From positions 1 to 57,859 of the forward strand of contig CALXUY010000032.1 of assembly GCA_944391805.1 (NCBI GenBank): a stretch of 57,859 nucleotides of DNA. Direction: 5' to 3'. This document shows positions 51,520 through 57,859 of this stretch, piece after piece. Below the pieces are notes generated by a model. It was not told the DNA's origin. It did not search any database and saw only the letters and a program-made list of their open reading frames with translations. Each line of letters starts with the position of its first letter. Position 1 is the first letter of the stretch. Both the position numbers and the translations under genes were made by a program. This DNA is from an uncultured Clostridia bacterium. Its GTDB lineage: Bacteria > Bacillota > Clostridia > Oscillospirales > CAG-272.

Positions 51520-52539
51520 TCACTCCCGGTGCGGGTTCAGCGTATTCTGTATCTTTTGGGCACGGAGCTTATCCCGCGCCGCTTCACTCTTGGGGGTGTT
51601 TTCGGAGGAGAGCGTCAGGGTTGCGGGCATTGCCTCCACCAACAGGGTGCCGAGCTGCTCGTAGCTGATATCCTTCACAATGCCGAGTGCAATGCCAAAG
51701 CGCACATCGGCGAACAGACGGATGAACTCACCCGAGGACATCCGGTATGCGTACCGCAAGGTTCCCTCGGCGCGCAGGATGGTGTCGGTCAACTGCTCGA
51801 GCGTCTCTCCGGTGATGCTCTTGCGGGCCTTGCGCTCGCTTTCGGAGATCTGGGCGATCGCGTCGTTCAGTTTTTTCAGCGTCTCTTCCTCAGTGATGCC
51901 GAGCGTGACCTGATTGGAGATCTGATACATACATCCGGCGGCTCCGCTCCCTTCACCGAACAGACCGCGCACGGTCAGGCCGATTTTGGAGAGCTGTGAG
52001 GCAAGCGAATCCATGTAACCGCCCCGGGTCAGCGCCGGCAGGAACATCATCACCGAGGCGCGCATCCCGGTGCCGAGGTTGGTGGGGCAGTGGGTCAGAT
52101 ATCCGAACTGCTCACTGTATGCAAAGTCGAACTCCTCGTCCAGCCGCCGTTCCACACGGGAGGCATTCTTGTAGGCTTCCTCAAGCGACAGCCCGGGAAG
52201 AATGCTCTGGATGCGCAGGTGGTCCTCCTCGCACACCATCACGGCAATGCCGCCCTGCTCCTGCAGCAGCAGGGCACGGGGGGATTCCTTGGTGGCAAAC
52301 TCGGGGCTGACGTAATGCCGTTCCACATAGGAGGTTGCCATGATCGGGGAGATGTCGGCAAAGTTGATTTTGCGGAAACCGGCCTGTTCGAGCGGCGCGC
52401 TGATCTTTTCAATCAGCTCGTTGGCTCCCGACGCGTCCAGCTTGGAGGCGAAGGGGTAGCCGTTGATGTTTCTTGCCAGACGCACACGGGAGCTGATCAC
52501 CGTGTCCGCGTCTTTTCCTACCGTATTGTACCATGCCAT
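51520..52539 (-). CDS. mcsB: protein arginine kinase McsB
   Basis: Phosphorylates arginines on misfolded proteins and on CtsR, marking them for ClpC-ClpP. 339 residues with the guanido-kinase signature: VISSRVRLARNINGYPF (about 14-30), YVERHYVSPEF, GGIAVMVCEEDHLRIQ (about 108-123), the active-site-type CPTNLGTGMRASV (about 150-162) and GEGSGAAGCMYQISNQ. AGGAGG overlaps the end of mcsA, one base separating the mcsA stop from this ATG, so the two are translationally coupled. Confidence 0.97.
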   Translation of the reverse strand: MAWYNTVGKDADTVISSRVRLARNINGYPFASKLDASGANELIEKISAPLEQAGFRKINFADISPIMATSYVERHYVSPEFATKESPRALLLQEQGGIAVMVCEEDHLRIQSILPGLSLEEAYKNASRVERRLDEEFDFAYSEQFGYLTHCPTNLGTGMRASVMMFLPALTRGGYMDSLASQLSKIGLTVRGLFGEGSGAAGCMYQISNQVTLGITEEETLKKLNDAIAQISESERKARKSITGETLEQLTDTILRAEGTLRYAYRMSSGEFIRLFADVRFGIALGIVKDISYEQLGTLLVEAMPATLTLSSENTPKSEAARDKLRAQKIQNTLNPHRE

Positions 52540-52540
52540 A

Positions 52541-53083
52541 TCAGTTGCCCTCCTGTTCCGCCGGAGCCTCCAGCGATTTGATTTCATCGCGCAGCTCAGC
52601 CGCGCGCTCGAACTGTTCCTTTTGCACCGCTTCCTGAAGCTCTTGCTTGAGCTGCGTTAGCTTTTCCTTCTTTTCCTTCATCGCGCGGTGGCGGGACGGA
52701 ACGCTTCCGGTGTGGGAAGTGGTTCCGTGCACCGACTGAATCAGCCCCGCAAGCTCGTCCCCGAAGGTGGAGTAGCAGGTGGGGCAGCCGACCTTGCCGT
52801 TTTCGGCAATATCGGCATAGGTAGAGCCGCAGACCGGGCACTTCTTGGCGGACGGAATGGATTTGACCGTTGGCATACCGAAGAAGCCCGAGAAGAACTG
52901 ATCGTGCAGCTGCGAGAAGGGATCCGCGAAGCTGCCGATCATGGAGGTGATGTCCTGCAGCTCGCCCTTTTCCCGGAGCTTGGCGGCGCACTCGCCGCAA
53001 AGCGAGTAGGAACGGGTTTTTCCGTTGATGTTTTCGTTATAAAAAACGGTTGCGGTTCTTTTCTTGCATTTTTCACACAACAT
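52541..53083 (-). CDS. mcsA: McsA, zinc-binding activator of McsB
   Basis: A 180-residue activator of McsB. Four CxxC pairs form two zinc sites: CEKCKK and CGECAAK in the first 40 residues, CPVCGSTYADI and CPTCYSTF at about 85-110. A C-terminal UVR motif (QLKQELQEAVQKEQFERAAELRDEIKSLE, about 140-170) may contact ClpC or UvrB-like partners. I choose the ATG at 53083, 9 bases after AAAGG; an ATG three codons earlier abuts the ribosome site. Second gene of the ctsR operon, 139 bases after ctsR. Confidence 0.95.
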   Translation of the reverse strand: MLCEKCKKRTATVFYNENINGKTRSYSLCGECAAKLREKGELQDITSMIGSFADPFSQLHDQFFSGFFGMPTVKSIPSAKKCPVCGSTYADIAENGKVGCPTCYSTFGDELAGLIQSVHGTTSHTGSVPSRHRAMKEKKEKLTQLKQELQEAVQKEQFERAAELRDEIKSLEAPAEQEGN

Positions 53084-53222
53084 ATTGATCATCCTTTCTG
53101 TTACCGGGCAGGCGGGCGCCGGTATCCTTTTGTTTTATTATATCGCTCCATGCGTAAAAATTTTGTCACAATATCTGAAAATATCCAATTTATGGAAAAA
53201 ATTTGTGAAATCAGGGATGCCG

Positions 53223-53675
53223 CTACTCGGACATCAGGGAAAGCGCCATTTGCCGGAAGATGCGGGCGCGGACGGCGTTCCTATGGGCGGGCGGCACCGG
53301 CGCGAGCGCCTGCTCGGAGAGCGCCGCACAGCAGACCCGCAGCGCCTGCTCGGAGAGCAGACCGTAGTCGGCCAAATTCTGCAGATACGCATTGGCCTCC
53401 TTTTCGTCAATTTCGTCTCCGATGGCGTGGAAGAAGTGCATGAGGTATTCATTCTGCCCCATTTGCTTGCGGATGATGCGAATGCATCCTCCGCCGCCTC
53501 TGCGGGACTCAATCACATATCCCCGTTCGGGTGTAAAGCGGGAGGAGATGACATAGCTGATCTGGCTGGGCACGCACCCAAGCCGGCTGGCCATCTCGTT
53601 TCGCTGCAGCTCCAGAATGCCGTTGCTCTGGTTCAGCATTTCCTCAATCATACGGGCGATGGAATCTGTCAGCAT
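53223..53675 (-). CDS. ctsR: class III stress-gene repressor CtsR
   Basis: Represses clp genes until heat or protein damage inactivates it. 150 residues. The N-terminal winged helix (about 1-75) contains NEMASRLGCVPSQISYVISSRFTPERGYVIESRRGGGGCIRI, with the glycine-rich wing RGGGG acting as thermosensor in known CtsR proteins. The C-terminal dimerisation part ends MALSLMSE. AAGGAGG lies upstream. First gene of ctsR-mcsA-mcsB-clpC; its promoter carries CtsR boxes, so it is autoregulated. Confidence 0.96.
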   Translation of the reverse strand: MLTDSIARMIEEMLNQSNGILELQRNEMASRLGCVPSQISYVISSRFTPERGYVIESRRGGGGCIRIIRKQMGQNEYLMHFFHAIGDEIDEKEANAYLQNLADYGLLSEQALRVCCAALSEQALAPVPPAHRNAVRARIFRQMALSLMSE

Positions 53676-53709
53676 ACCCAGGCTCACCTCCTTTTTTTTG
53701 GTTGCCAAT

Positions 53710-53738
53710 AGTATACACCGAAGGTCAAAGAAAGTCAA
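53710..53738 (-). promoter_or_regulatory. sigma-A promoter of the ctsR operon
   Basis: TTGACT (53738-53733) and TATACT (53715-53710) on the minus strand are separated by 17 bases. The -35 lies inside the CtsR boxes. Confidence 0.8.
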
Positions 53739-53755
53739 AGTCAAAGAAAGTCAAA
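53723..53755. promoter_or_regulatory. tandem CtsR operators
   Basis: Two matches to the CtsR heptad consensus (A/G)GTCAAANNN(A/G)GTCAAA abut here: GGTCAAAGAAAGTCAAA (53723-53739) and AGTCAAAGAAAGTCAAA (53739-53755), sharing one base. They cover the -35 region, which explains repression by blocking RNA polymerase. Confidence 0.92.
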
Positions 53756-53887
53756 AATCAAAAACGAGAAACGATGAGAGGCGATGAAAGCGAAAAAACA
53801 CCTCTTTTTCTCAAAAATTCTCATTTTTTTGAAATGCGGACATGAGCAAAGAAAATTGTGACTCGGTGCATCAATTTTGCCGAATTC

Positions 53888-53916
53888 TTGACAAATGCCG
53901 ATGAATGTGGTATACT
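53888..53916 (+). promoter_or_regulatory. sigma-A promoter of dxs
   Basis: Perfect TTGACA (53888-53893) and TATACT (53911-53916) with a 17-base spacer, 34 bases before the dxs ATG. Confidence 0.88.
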
Positions 53917-53949
53917 ATATTGAAAATTCCAACGGGAAGGAGGTTCATC

Positions 53950-55887
53950 ATGACAGACCGGAATGACAGTCTTTCGCTGCGGTACCCGGTGCTCTGCAGG
54001 ATTCACAGCCCGGCGGATCTGAAGGCGCTTCCCGCATCCGAGCTGGATGCGCTGGCTGCCGAGATCCGCACGTTTCTGATCGAGCAGGTCAGGGAAACCG
54101 GCGGGCATCTTGCCTCCAATCTCGGTGCGGTGGAGCTATCGCTGGCCATTCACCGCGTGTTCAACTCCCCGCACGATCATATTATCTTTGATGTCGGGCA
54201 CCAGAGTTATATACACAAGCTGGTCACCGGACGTATGGATCAGTTTTCCACCCTGCGCCAGGCGGGGGGAATCAGCGGCTTTCCCAAGCGGTGCGAGAGC
54301 GAGCACGATTGCTTTGGCACCGGGCACAGCTCCACCTCTCTTTCGGCGGCGCTGGGCTTTGCCGAGGCCGACCGCCTCAGCGGCTCGGACGCCTACACCG
54401 TCTGTGTGCTTGGGGACGGCGCCTATACCGGCGGGATGATTCACGAGGCGCTCAATAATTGCCGCAAGAAGCTGCGGCTCATTATTGTTCTCAATGAGAA
54501 TGAGATGTCCATCTCCAAAAACATCGGCCGCTTTGCAAAGGAGCTTTCCCACCTGCGTGCTTCCACGGGGTATATCAAAACCAAAAATGTGGTATCCGGG
54601 GCACTCTCCCACATCCCGCTGATCGGTAAAAAAATGGTCGCCTCTCTCATCGGATTCAAGCAGGAGCTGAAGGGAGCGGTTTACGGGAGCAATCTGTTTG
54701 AAAGTCTCGGGCTGTTTTATCTTGGCCCCGCGGACGGGAACGACGAGGCGGCCGTGGAGAAGCTGCTGCAAGACGCAAAGGCCACCAACCAGAGCTGCAT
54801 CATTCACCTCAAAACCAAAAAAGGGAAGGGCTACCCGCCGGCTGAGGCAACGCCGGTCAAATACCACGGGATGCCGCCGGCCTCTGTGGCAGCTCCGGAT
54901 CCAGAGCCCACGTTCTCCCAGCAAATGGGCCACAAGCTCTGTGCGCTGGCGCAGAAGAACGAGAAGATCTGTGCGATCACTGCGGCGATGGCCGACGGAA
55001 CCGGGCTGCTGCAGTTCCGCGGGATGTTTCCGCCCCGTTTTTTTGATGTGGGCATTGCCGAGGAGCATGCGGTGACCTTTGCCGCGGGATTGGCTGCCAA
55101 CGGGTACCGCCCGGCGGTGGCCATTTATTCCACTTTTTTGCAGCGTTCCTACGATAATATTATACACGATGTTGCGCTGCAGAATCTGCCGGTGGTGTTT
55201 CTGATCGACCGTGCGGGGATGAATCTTGCGGACGGCCCGACGCATTACGGCGTGTTTGACGTCGCGTTCCTTTCCGAAATTCCCAATCTCCGCCTGTACA
55301 CGCCGATCACGCTGTCGGCGCTGAACAGCGCCATGGAGGAAGCCTTTCGCGCACCCTGCGCCTGCGCGATCCGCTATCCCAACGGGCGGGAGAACCCCCG
55401 CGTGGTCAAGGAATTTTACCACCGGGACGCACCTGCCGGCAGCTCAGTACGCAGCAACTATCTGCATGGCTCTTTCGAGGACGCCGAGGCAATGGACGGC
55501 GTGATCGTTACGCATGGCAGAATCGTAGCCGAGGCGCTTGCGGCGGCCGACCGGCTCGCCGGGGAGGGGAAGCGGATCGGCATTCTGCTGCTGGAGCAGC
55601 TAATGCCCTATCGGACAGTGGCGCAGCAGGTTGTCCCATGCCTGCCGCAAAAGGCCTGCCCGGTGCTCTTTCTTGAGGAGGAGGTGCGCGCAGGCGGAAT
55701 GGGAATGCTGCTCTCCTGGGAGCTGCGCGATGCTCCGGTGATGCAAAACAAGCGGGTGGAGGTGATGGGCCTGGAAAATCCCTTCTGTGTTCCCGCCGCA
55801 GGGCAGAGCTGCTGGCAGGCCGCTGGCTTGGACGCATCCGCAATCGCGGAAAAGCTCAACCGCACATTGGAGGAATGTAAAAAATAA
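53950..55887 (+). CDS. dxs: 1-deoxy-D-xylulose-5-phosphate synthase
   Basis: Condenses pyruvate and glyceraldehyde 3-phosphate, the first step of the MEP isoprenoid route and a source for thiamine and pyridoxal. 645 residues. Visible motifs: GGHLASNLGAVELSLAIHRVF with the catalytic-area His (about 40), FDVGHQSYIHKLVTGR, the thiamine-diphosphate motif GDGAYTGGMIHEALNN..NENEMSIS, GKGYPPAE, and the transketolase half with DVGIAEEHAVTFAAGLA and ADGPTHYGVFD. AAGGAGG lies 6 bases upstream of the ATG. It has its own strong promoter; other isoprenoid genes are not adjacent. Confidence 0.95.
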   Translation: MTDRNDSLSLRYPVLCRIHSPADLKALPASELDALAAEIRTFLIEQVRETGGHLASNLGAVELSLAIHRVFNSPHDHIIFDVGHQSYIHKLVTGRMDQFSTLRQAGGISGFPKRCESEHDCFGTGHSSTSLSAALGFAEADRLSGSDAYTVCVLGDGAYTGGMIHEALNNCRKKLRLIIVLNENEMSISKNIGRFAKELSHLRASTGYIKTKNVVSGALSHIPLIGKKMVASLIGFKQELKGAVYGSNLFESLGLFYLGPADGNDEAAVEKLLQDAKATNQSCIIHLKTKKGKGYPPAEATPVKYHGMPPASVAAPDPEPTFSQQMGHKLCALAQKNEKICAITAAMADGTGLLQFRGMFPPRFFDVGIAEEHAVTFAAGLAANGYRPAVAIYSTFLQRSYDNIIHDVALQNLPVVFLIDRAGMNLADGPTHYGVFDVAFLSEIPNLRLYTPITLSALNSAMEEAFRAPCACAIRYPNGRENPRVVKEFYHRDAPAGSSVRSNYLHGSFEDAEAMDGVIVTHGRIVAEALAAADRLAGEGKRIGILLLEQLMPYRTVAQQVVPCLPQKACPVLFLEEEVRAGGMGMLLSWELRDAPVMQNKRVEVMGLENPFCVPAAGQSCWQAAGLDASAIAEKLNRTLEECKK

Positions 55888-56004
55888 ATGAAGGAAATGA
55901 AAAAATCAGAAAAAATTGCTTGACAATCACACGATTACATGATAAAATAAAAATGTATATCATCGGGTTTAGATACCGGTAGATTTTATTGTGTAAGGAG
56001 ATGG

Positions 56005-56592
56005 ATGTCCATGAATTTGCAGTTTTATGATGATTTGATTCCGGGAACCAAGCTGCGCCGTTCGGAAATGGACGGGCTGACCGGAATGGATTTCCTGAAA
56101 AAAGTATTTTTTATCTCCGATGGGGTGATGCTGACGCAGATCCGGGATATATCGGGGATCGACAGCTCCACTCTGCAGAACTGGACCAAGCGGGGCTGGG
56201 TGGCAAGCAGCCACCAGAAGCGTTACAATATGGATCAGGTGGCGCACATTCTCATCATCAATATGCTGCGTTCCTGTATGCAGCTTGATCGCATCGCTTT
56301 TCTGATTCAGTATGTCAACGGCTCTGTCAGCGACACATCGGATGATATTATCCGGGATTCGGTGCTTTACGACTATATTTGCCGCATCCTGAACCGGATG
56401 ATGGAGAGCAAGTCCTGCGCGCTCTCGGACGTGTATGCGGTTGTGGAAAACGTGACGTCGGATTATGTAGAGCCGTTCGCGGGAGCCGAGGATCGGCTCA
56501 ACCGGGCGCTGGAGGTGATTGTGGTCACCTACTATGCGGCGGTCATCAAGCGGCACGCCGAGGGACTGCTCGATCGGATCCTCTCGGAATAA
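56005..56592 (+). CDS. DUF1836 MerR-like regulator
   Basis: A 195-residue protein that is almost entirely a DUF1836 domain. The helix-turn-helix part reads MLTQIRDISGIDSSTLQNWTKRGWVASSHQKRYNMDQVAHILIINMLRSCMQLDRIAFLI, where YNMDQ and the preceding WxxRGWV resemble MerR-type recognition. The rest is helical, ending IKRHAEGLLDRILSE. It differs from the 40.4-kb member by lacking the long tail. AAGGAG ends at 56000; ATG 56005 and ATG 56011 are both plausible. It lies between dxs and radC in the same direction. Targets are unknown. Confidence 0.83.
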   Translation: MSMNLQFYDDLIPGTKLRRSEMDGLTGMDFLKKVFFISDGVMLTQIRDISGIDSSTLQNWTKRGWVASSHQKRYNMDQVAHILIINMLRSCMQLDRIAFLIQYVNGSVSDTSDDIIRDSVLYDYICRILNRMMESKSCALSDVYAVVENVTSDYVEPFAGAEDRLNRALEVIVVTYYAAVIKRHAEGLLDRILSE

Positions 56593-56625
56593 AGGTCCGG
56601 TCGAAAGAAAGGGCGGTCATCCGGT

Positions 56626-57411
56626 ATGCATGAGCAGCACAGAGAACGGGTCAGGGCAAGAATTCTGAATCATGGGCTGGAAAGCCTGGCGGATCATGAG
56701 CTGTTGGAATTTTATCTGTTCCATGCAATTCCGCGTGCCGATACCAACCGGCTGGCGCATGAATTGCTGCAGCGCTTCGGAAGCCTGAATGCGGTTCTGG
56801 AGGCCTCGGTTGAGGAACTGCAAACGGTTCCCAGCGTCGGGCTGAAAACCGCGATGCTGCTCGGAGTCCCATTGGAGCTGATGCGCCGCTATGCGGCAGG
56901 GAAGGCGGCTCCGGTGCAGAAATATGATACCGTGAGCAAGATTGCCGAATATTTCTGCCGCAGGTTTATGGGCATGAACCGGGAGCGCCTGTACATGATG
57001 CTGCTCAACAGCGACATGAGCCTGATCGACTGTGTGCTCATCTCCGAGGGGTCGGTGAACAGTGCACAGGTGGACACCCGCAAGCTGACCGAGGAGGCCA
57101 TTTACAAGCGGGCAAGCGCAGTGGTTCTGGCGCACAATCACCCCAAAGGGCTGGCAATCCCGTCCCGCAACGATCTGGAAATGACGGATTTCCTGCGAAC
57201 GGCTCTCGAGCATATTCAGGTTACTTTGGTAGAGCATCTGATCATTGTGGATGACCGCTTTTGCCCGATTCTGCAGCCGAGATATGAAAATTTCCGCTGT
57301 CCGCCGGGCGGCAGACAGGTGGACCGTGCGTTTTATGAGCATTTTTATAATGTGAGTGCCGAGACGTGGACGGCTGCACCTTTGTTTGACGGGCAGCCTG
57401 TGAAGAAATAA
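56626..57411 (+). CDS. radC: RadC/JAB-domain protein
   Basis: A 261-residue protein. The N-terminal helix-hairpin-helix part (1-90, LQTVPSVGLKTAMLL) precedes a JAMM/MPN+ metalloprotease-like domain (about 100-225) with the zinc motif AHNHPKGLAIPSRNDLEMTDF (His-x-His..Ser..Asp) and VEHLIIVDDRFC. About 35 extra residues follow the usual end. The name radC is historical; a repair role is doubtful and the biochemical role is not established. The ribosome site is weak (AAAGGGCGG). Confidence 0.88.
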   Translation: MHEQHRERVRARILNHGLESLADHELLEFYLFHAIPRADTNRLAHELLQRFGSLNAVLEASVEELQTVPSVGLKTAMLLGVPLELMRRYAAGKAAPVQKYDTVSKIAEYFCRRFMGMNRERLYMMLLNSDMSLIDCVLISEGSVNSAQVDTRKLTEEAIYKRASAVVLAHNHPKGLAIPSRNDLEMTDFLRTALEHIQVTLVEHLIIVDDRFCPILQPRYENFRCPPGGRQVDRAFYEHFYNVSAETWTAAPLFDGQPVKK

Positions 57412-57525
57412 CGATGGGGAGCTTCACAAAGGAGCTCCCCCAAAAAAATCGCAGAAATCAATTTCTTCCTTCCATTTACTGTCCCAAAATTCCGAATGCT
57501 GTTTGAGTGAAAAGTGAAAAAGTAA

Positions 57526-57553
57526 AATCCCGAATGCTTTTGCATTCGGGATT
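57526..57553 (-). terminator. intrinsic terminator of tRNA-Asn
   Basis: The perfect 12-bp stem AATCCCGAATGC-TTTT-GCATTCGGGATT is followed on the minus strand by TTACTTTTTC. It starts right after the tRNA 3' end. Confidence 0.8.
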
Positions 57554-57632
<79 letters not shown>

Positions 57633-57743
57633 ATATTGTTGCGAAACGGAAAGAAAAACAAAAGTCTGCCCTGGAAGCATCTCATCTGCTCCCATCACGC
57701 CTGCCATCTCTCCGCCCTGCCTTATCAGGCAGAGCTCTATTGA

Positions 57744-57783
57744 ACAAAAGGGAAAAAATCCTTCCGAATCATTTCCCTTTTGT
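57744..57783 (-). terminator. hairpin at the 3' end of the 5S rRNA gene
   Basis: The 12-bp arms ACAAAAGGGAAA and TTTCCCTTTTGT bracket a 16-base loop just past the 5S 3' end. It may be a terminator or a processing stem of the rRNA transcript; the U-tract is short. Confidence 0.45.
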
Positions 57784-57786
57784 CTG

Positions 57787-57859
57787 TGTCGGCTATGAGC
57801 TATCTTCCCGGGCCGTCTCCAGCCAAGTATTGTCACCACTGCAGCGCTTAACTTCCGTG
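57787..57859 (-). rRNA. rrf: 5S rRNA, 3' part, cut by window end
   Basis: Read on the minus strand it begins CACGGAAGTTAAGCGCTGCA, the universally conserved 5S segment, and continues through ATACTTGG and GGGAAGATAGCTCATAGCCGAC, the 3' half with its closing strand. The 5' half lies beyond the window. An rRNA operon therefore ends here. Confidence 0.9.

Overview
The window looks like the chromosome of a GC-rich, low-oxygen Firmicute of class Clostridia (Oscillospirales-like). Supporting this are AGGAGG-type ribosome sites, the gene order miaB-ricA-mutS-mutL, the class III heat-shock operon ctsR-mcsA-mcsB-clpC, Mini-RNase III, two DUF1836 regulators, rubredoxin and a fused flavo-diiron oxygen reductase. 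No sporulation genes are visible. The order-level placement is an inference.

Layout. 1-1030: tail of a mobile element (truncated Dam-type methylase, three tiny coupled ORFs including a DUF3789 protein), ending beside two tRNA genes (fMet, Leu). 1.5-18 kb, minus strand: ECF sigma factor with a coupled membrane protein; tgt; a collagen-like lipoprotein; mutL, mutS, ricA and miaB (DNA repair and tRNA modification); tmk and a serine acetyltransferase carrying an FtsK-gamma-like domain; rubredoxin and flavo-diiron protein. 18-40 kb: accessory carbohydrate region with two AraC regulators, a beta-lactamase-fold protein, three sugar isomerase/epimerase-type TIM barrels, two Gfo/Idh dehydrogenases, a hexuronate pathway (uxaC, uxuA, SDR uxuB), an orphan solute-binding lipoprotein, an exonuclease/phosphatase lipoprotein, two paralogous GLUG-type surface proteins and a 42-residue peptide gene. 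40-48 kb: DUF1836-mrnC, cyclophilin, Lrp regulator plus aminotransferase, class IV aminotransferase, GH73-like glucosaminidase. 48-58 kb: structured repeats, clpC-mcsB-mcsA-ctsR behind a CtsR-controlled promoter, dxs, a second DUF1836 protein, radC, tRNA-Asn and the 3' part of a 5S rRNA from an rRNA operon lying to the right.

How the genes fit together. The uronate genes convert glucuronate/galacturonate to 2-keto-3-deoxygluconate; no KDG kinase, aldolase or transporter permease lies in the window, so uptake and the last steps must be encoded elsewhere. RicA beside MiaB fits the known link between Ric proteins and tRNA methylthiolation.

Intergenic DNA is rich in repeats: a TIR-bearing MITE-like family, a GAACTT/AAGTTC hairpin family and a GGGAGGGCGCC hairpin family, one present as two 180-base structured units. 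The most unusual items are the CysE-FtsK-gamma fusion, the surface-protein operon ending in a small peptide, the repeat families, and a beta-lactamase-fold protein that lacks canonical metal ligands.
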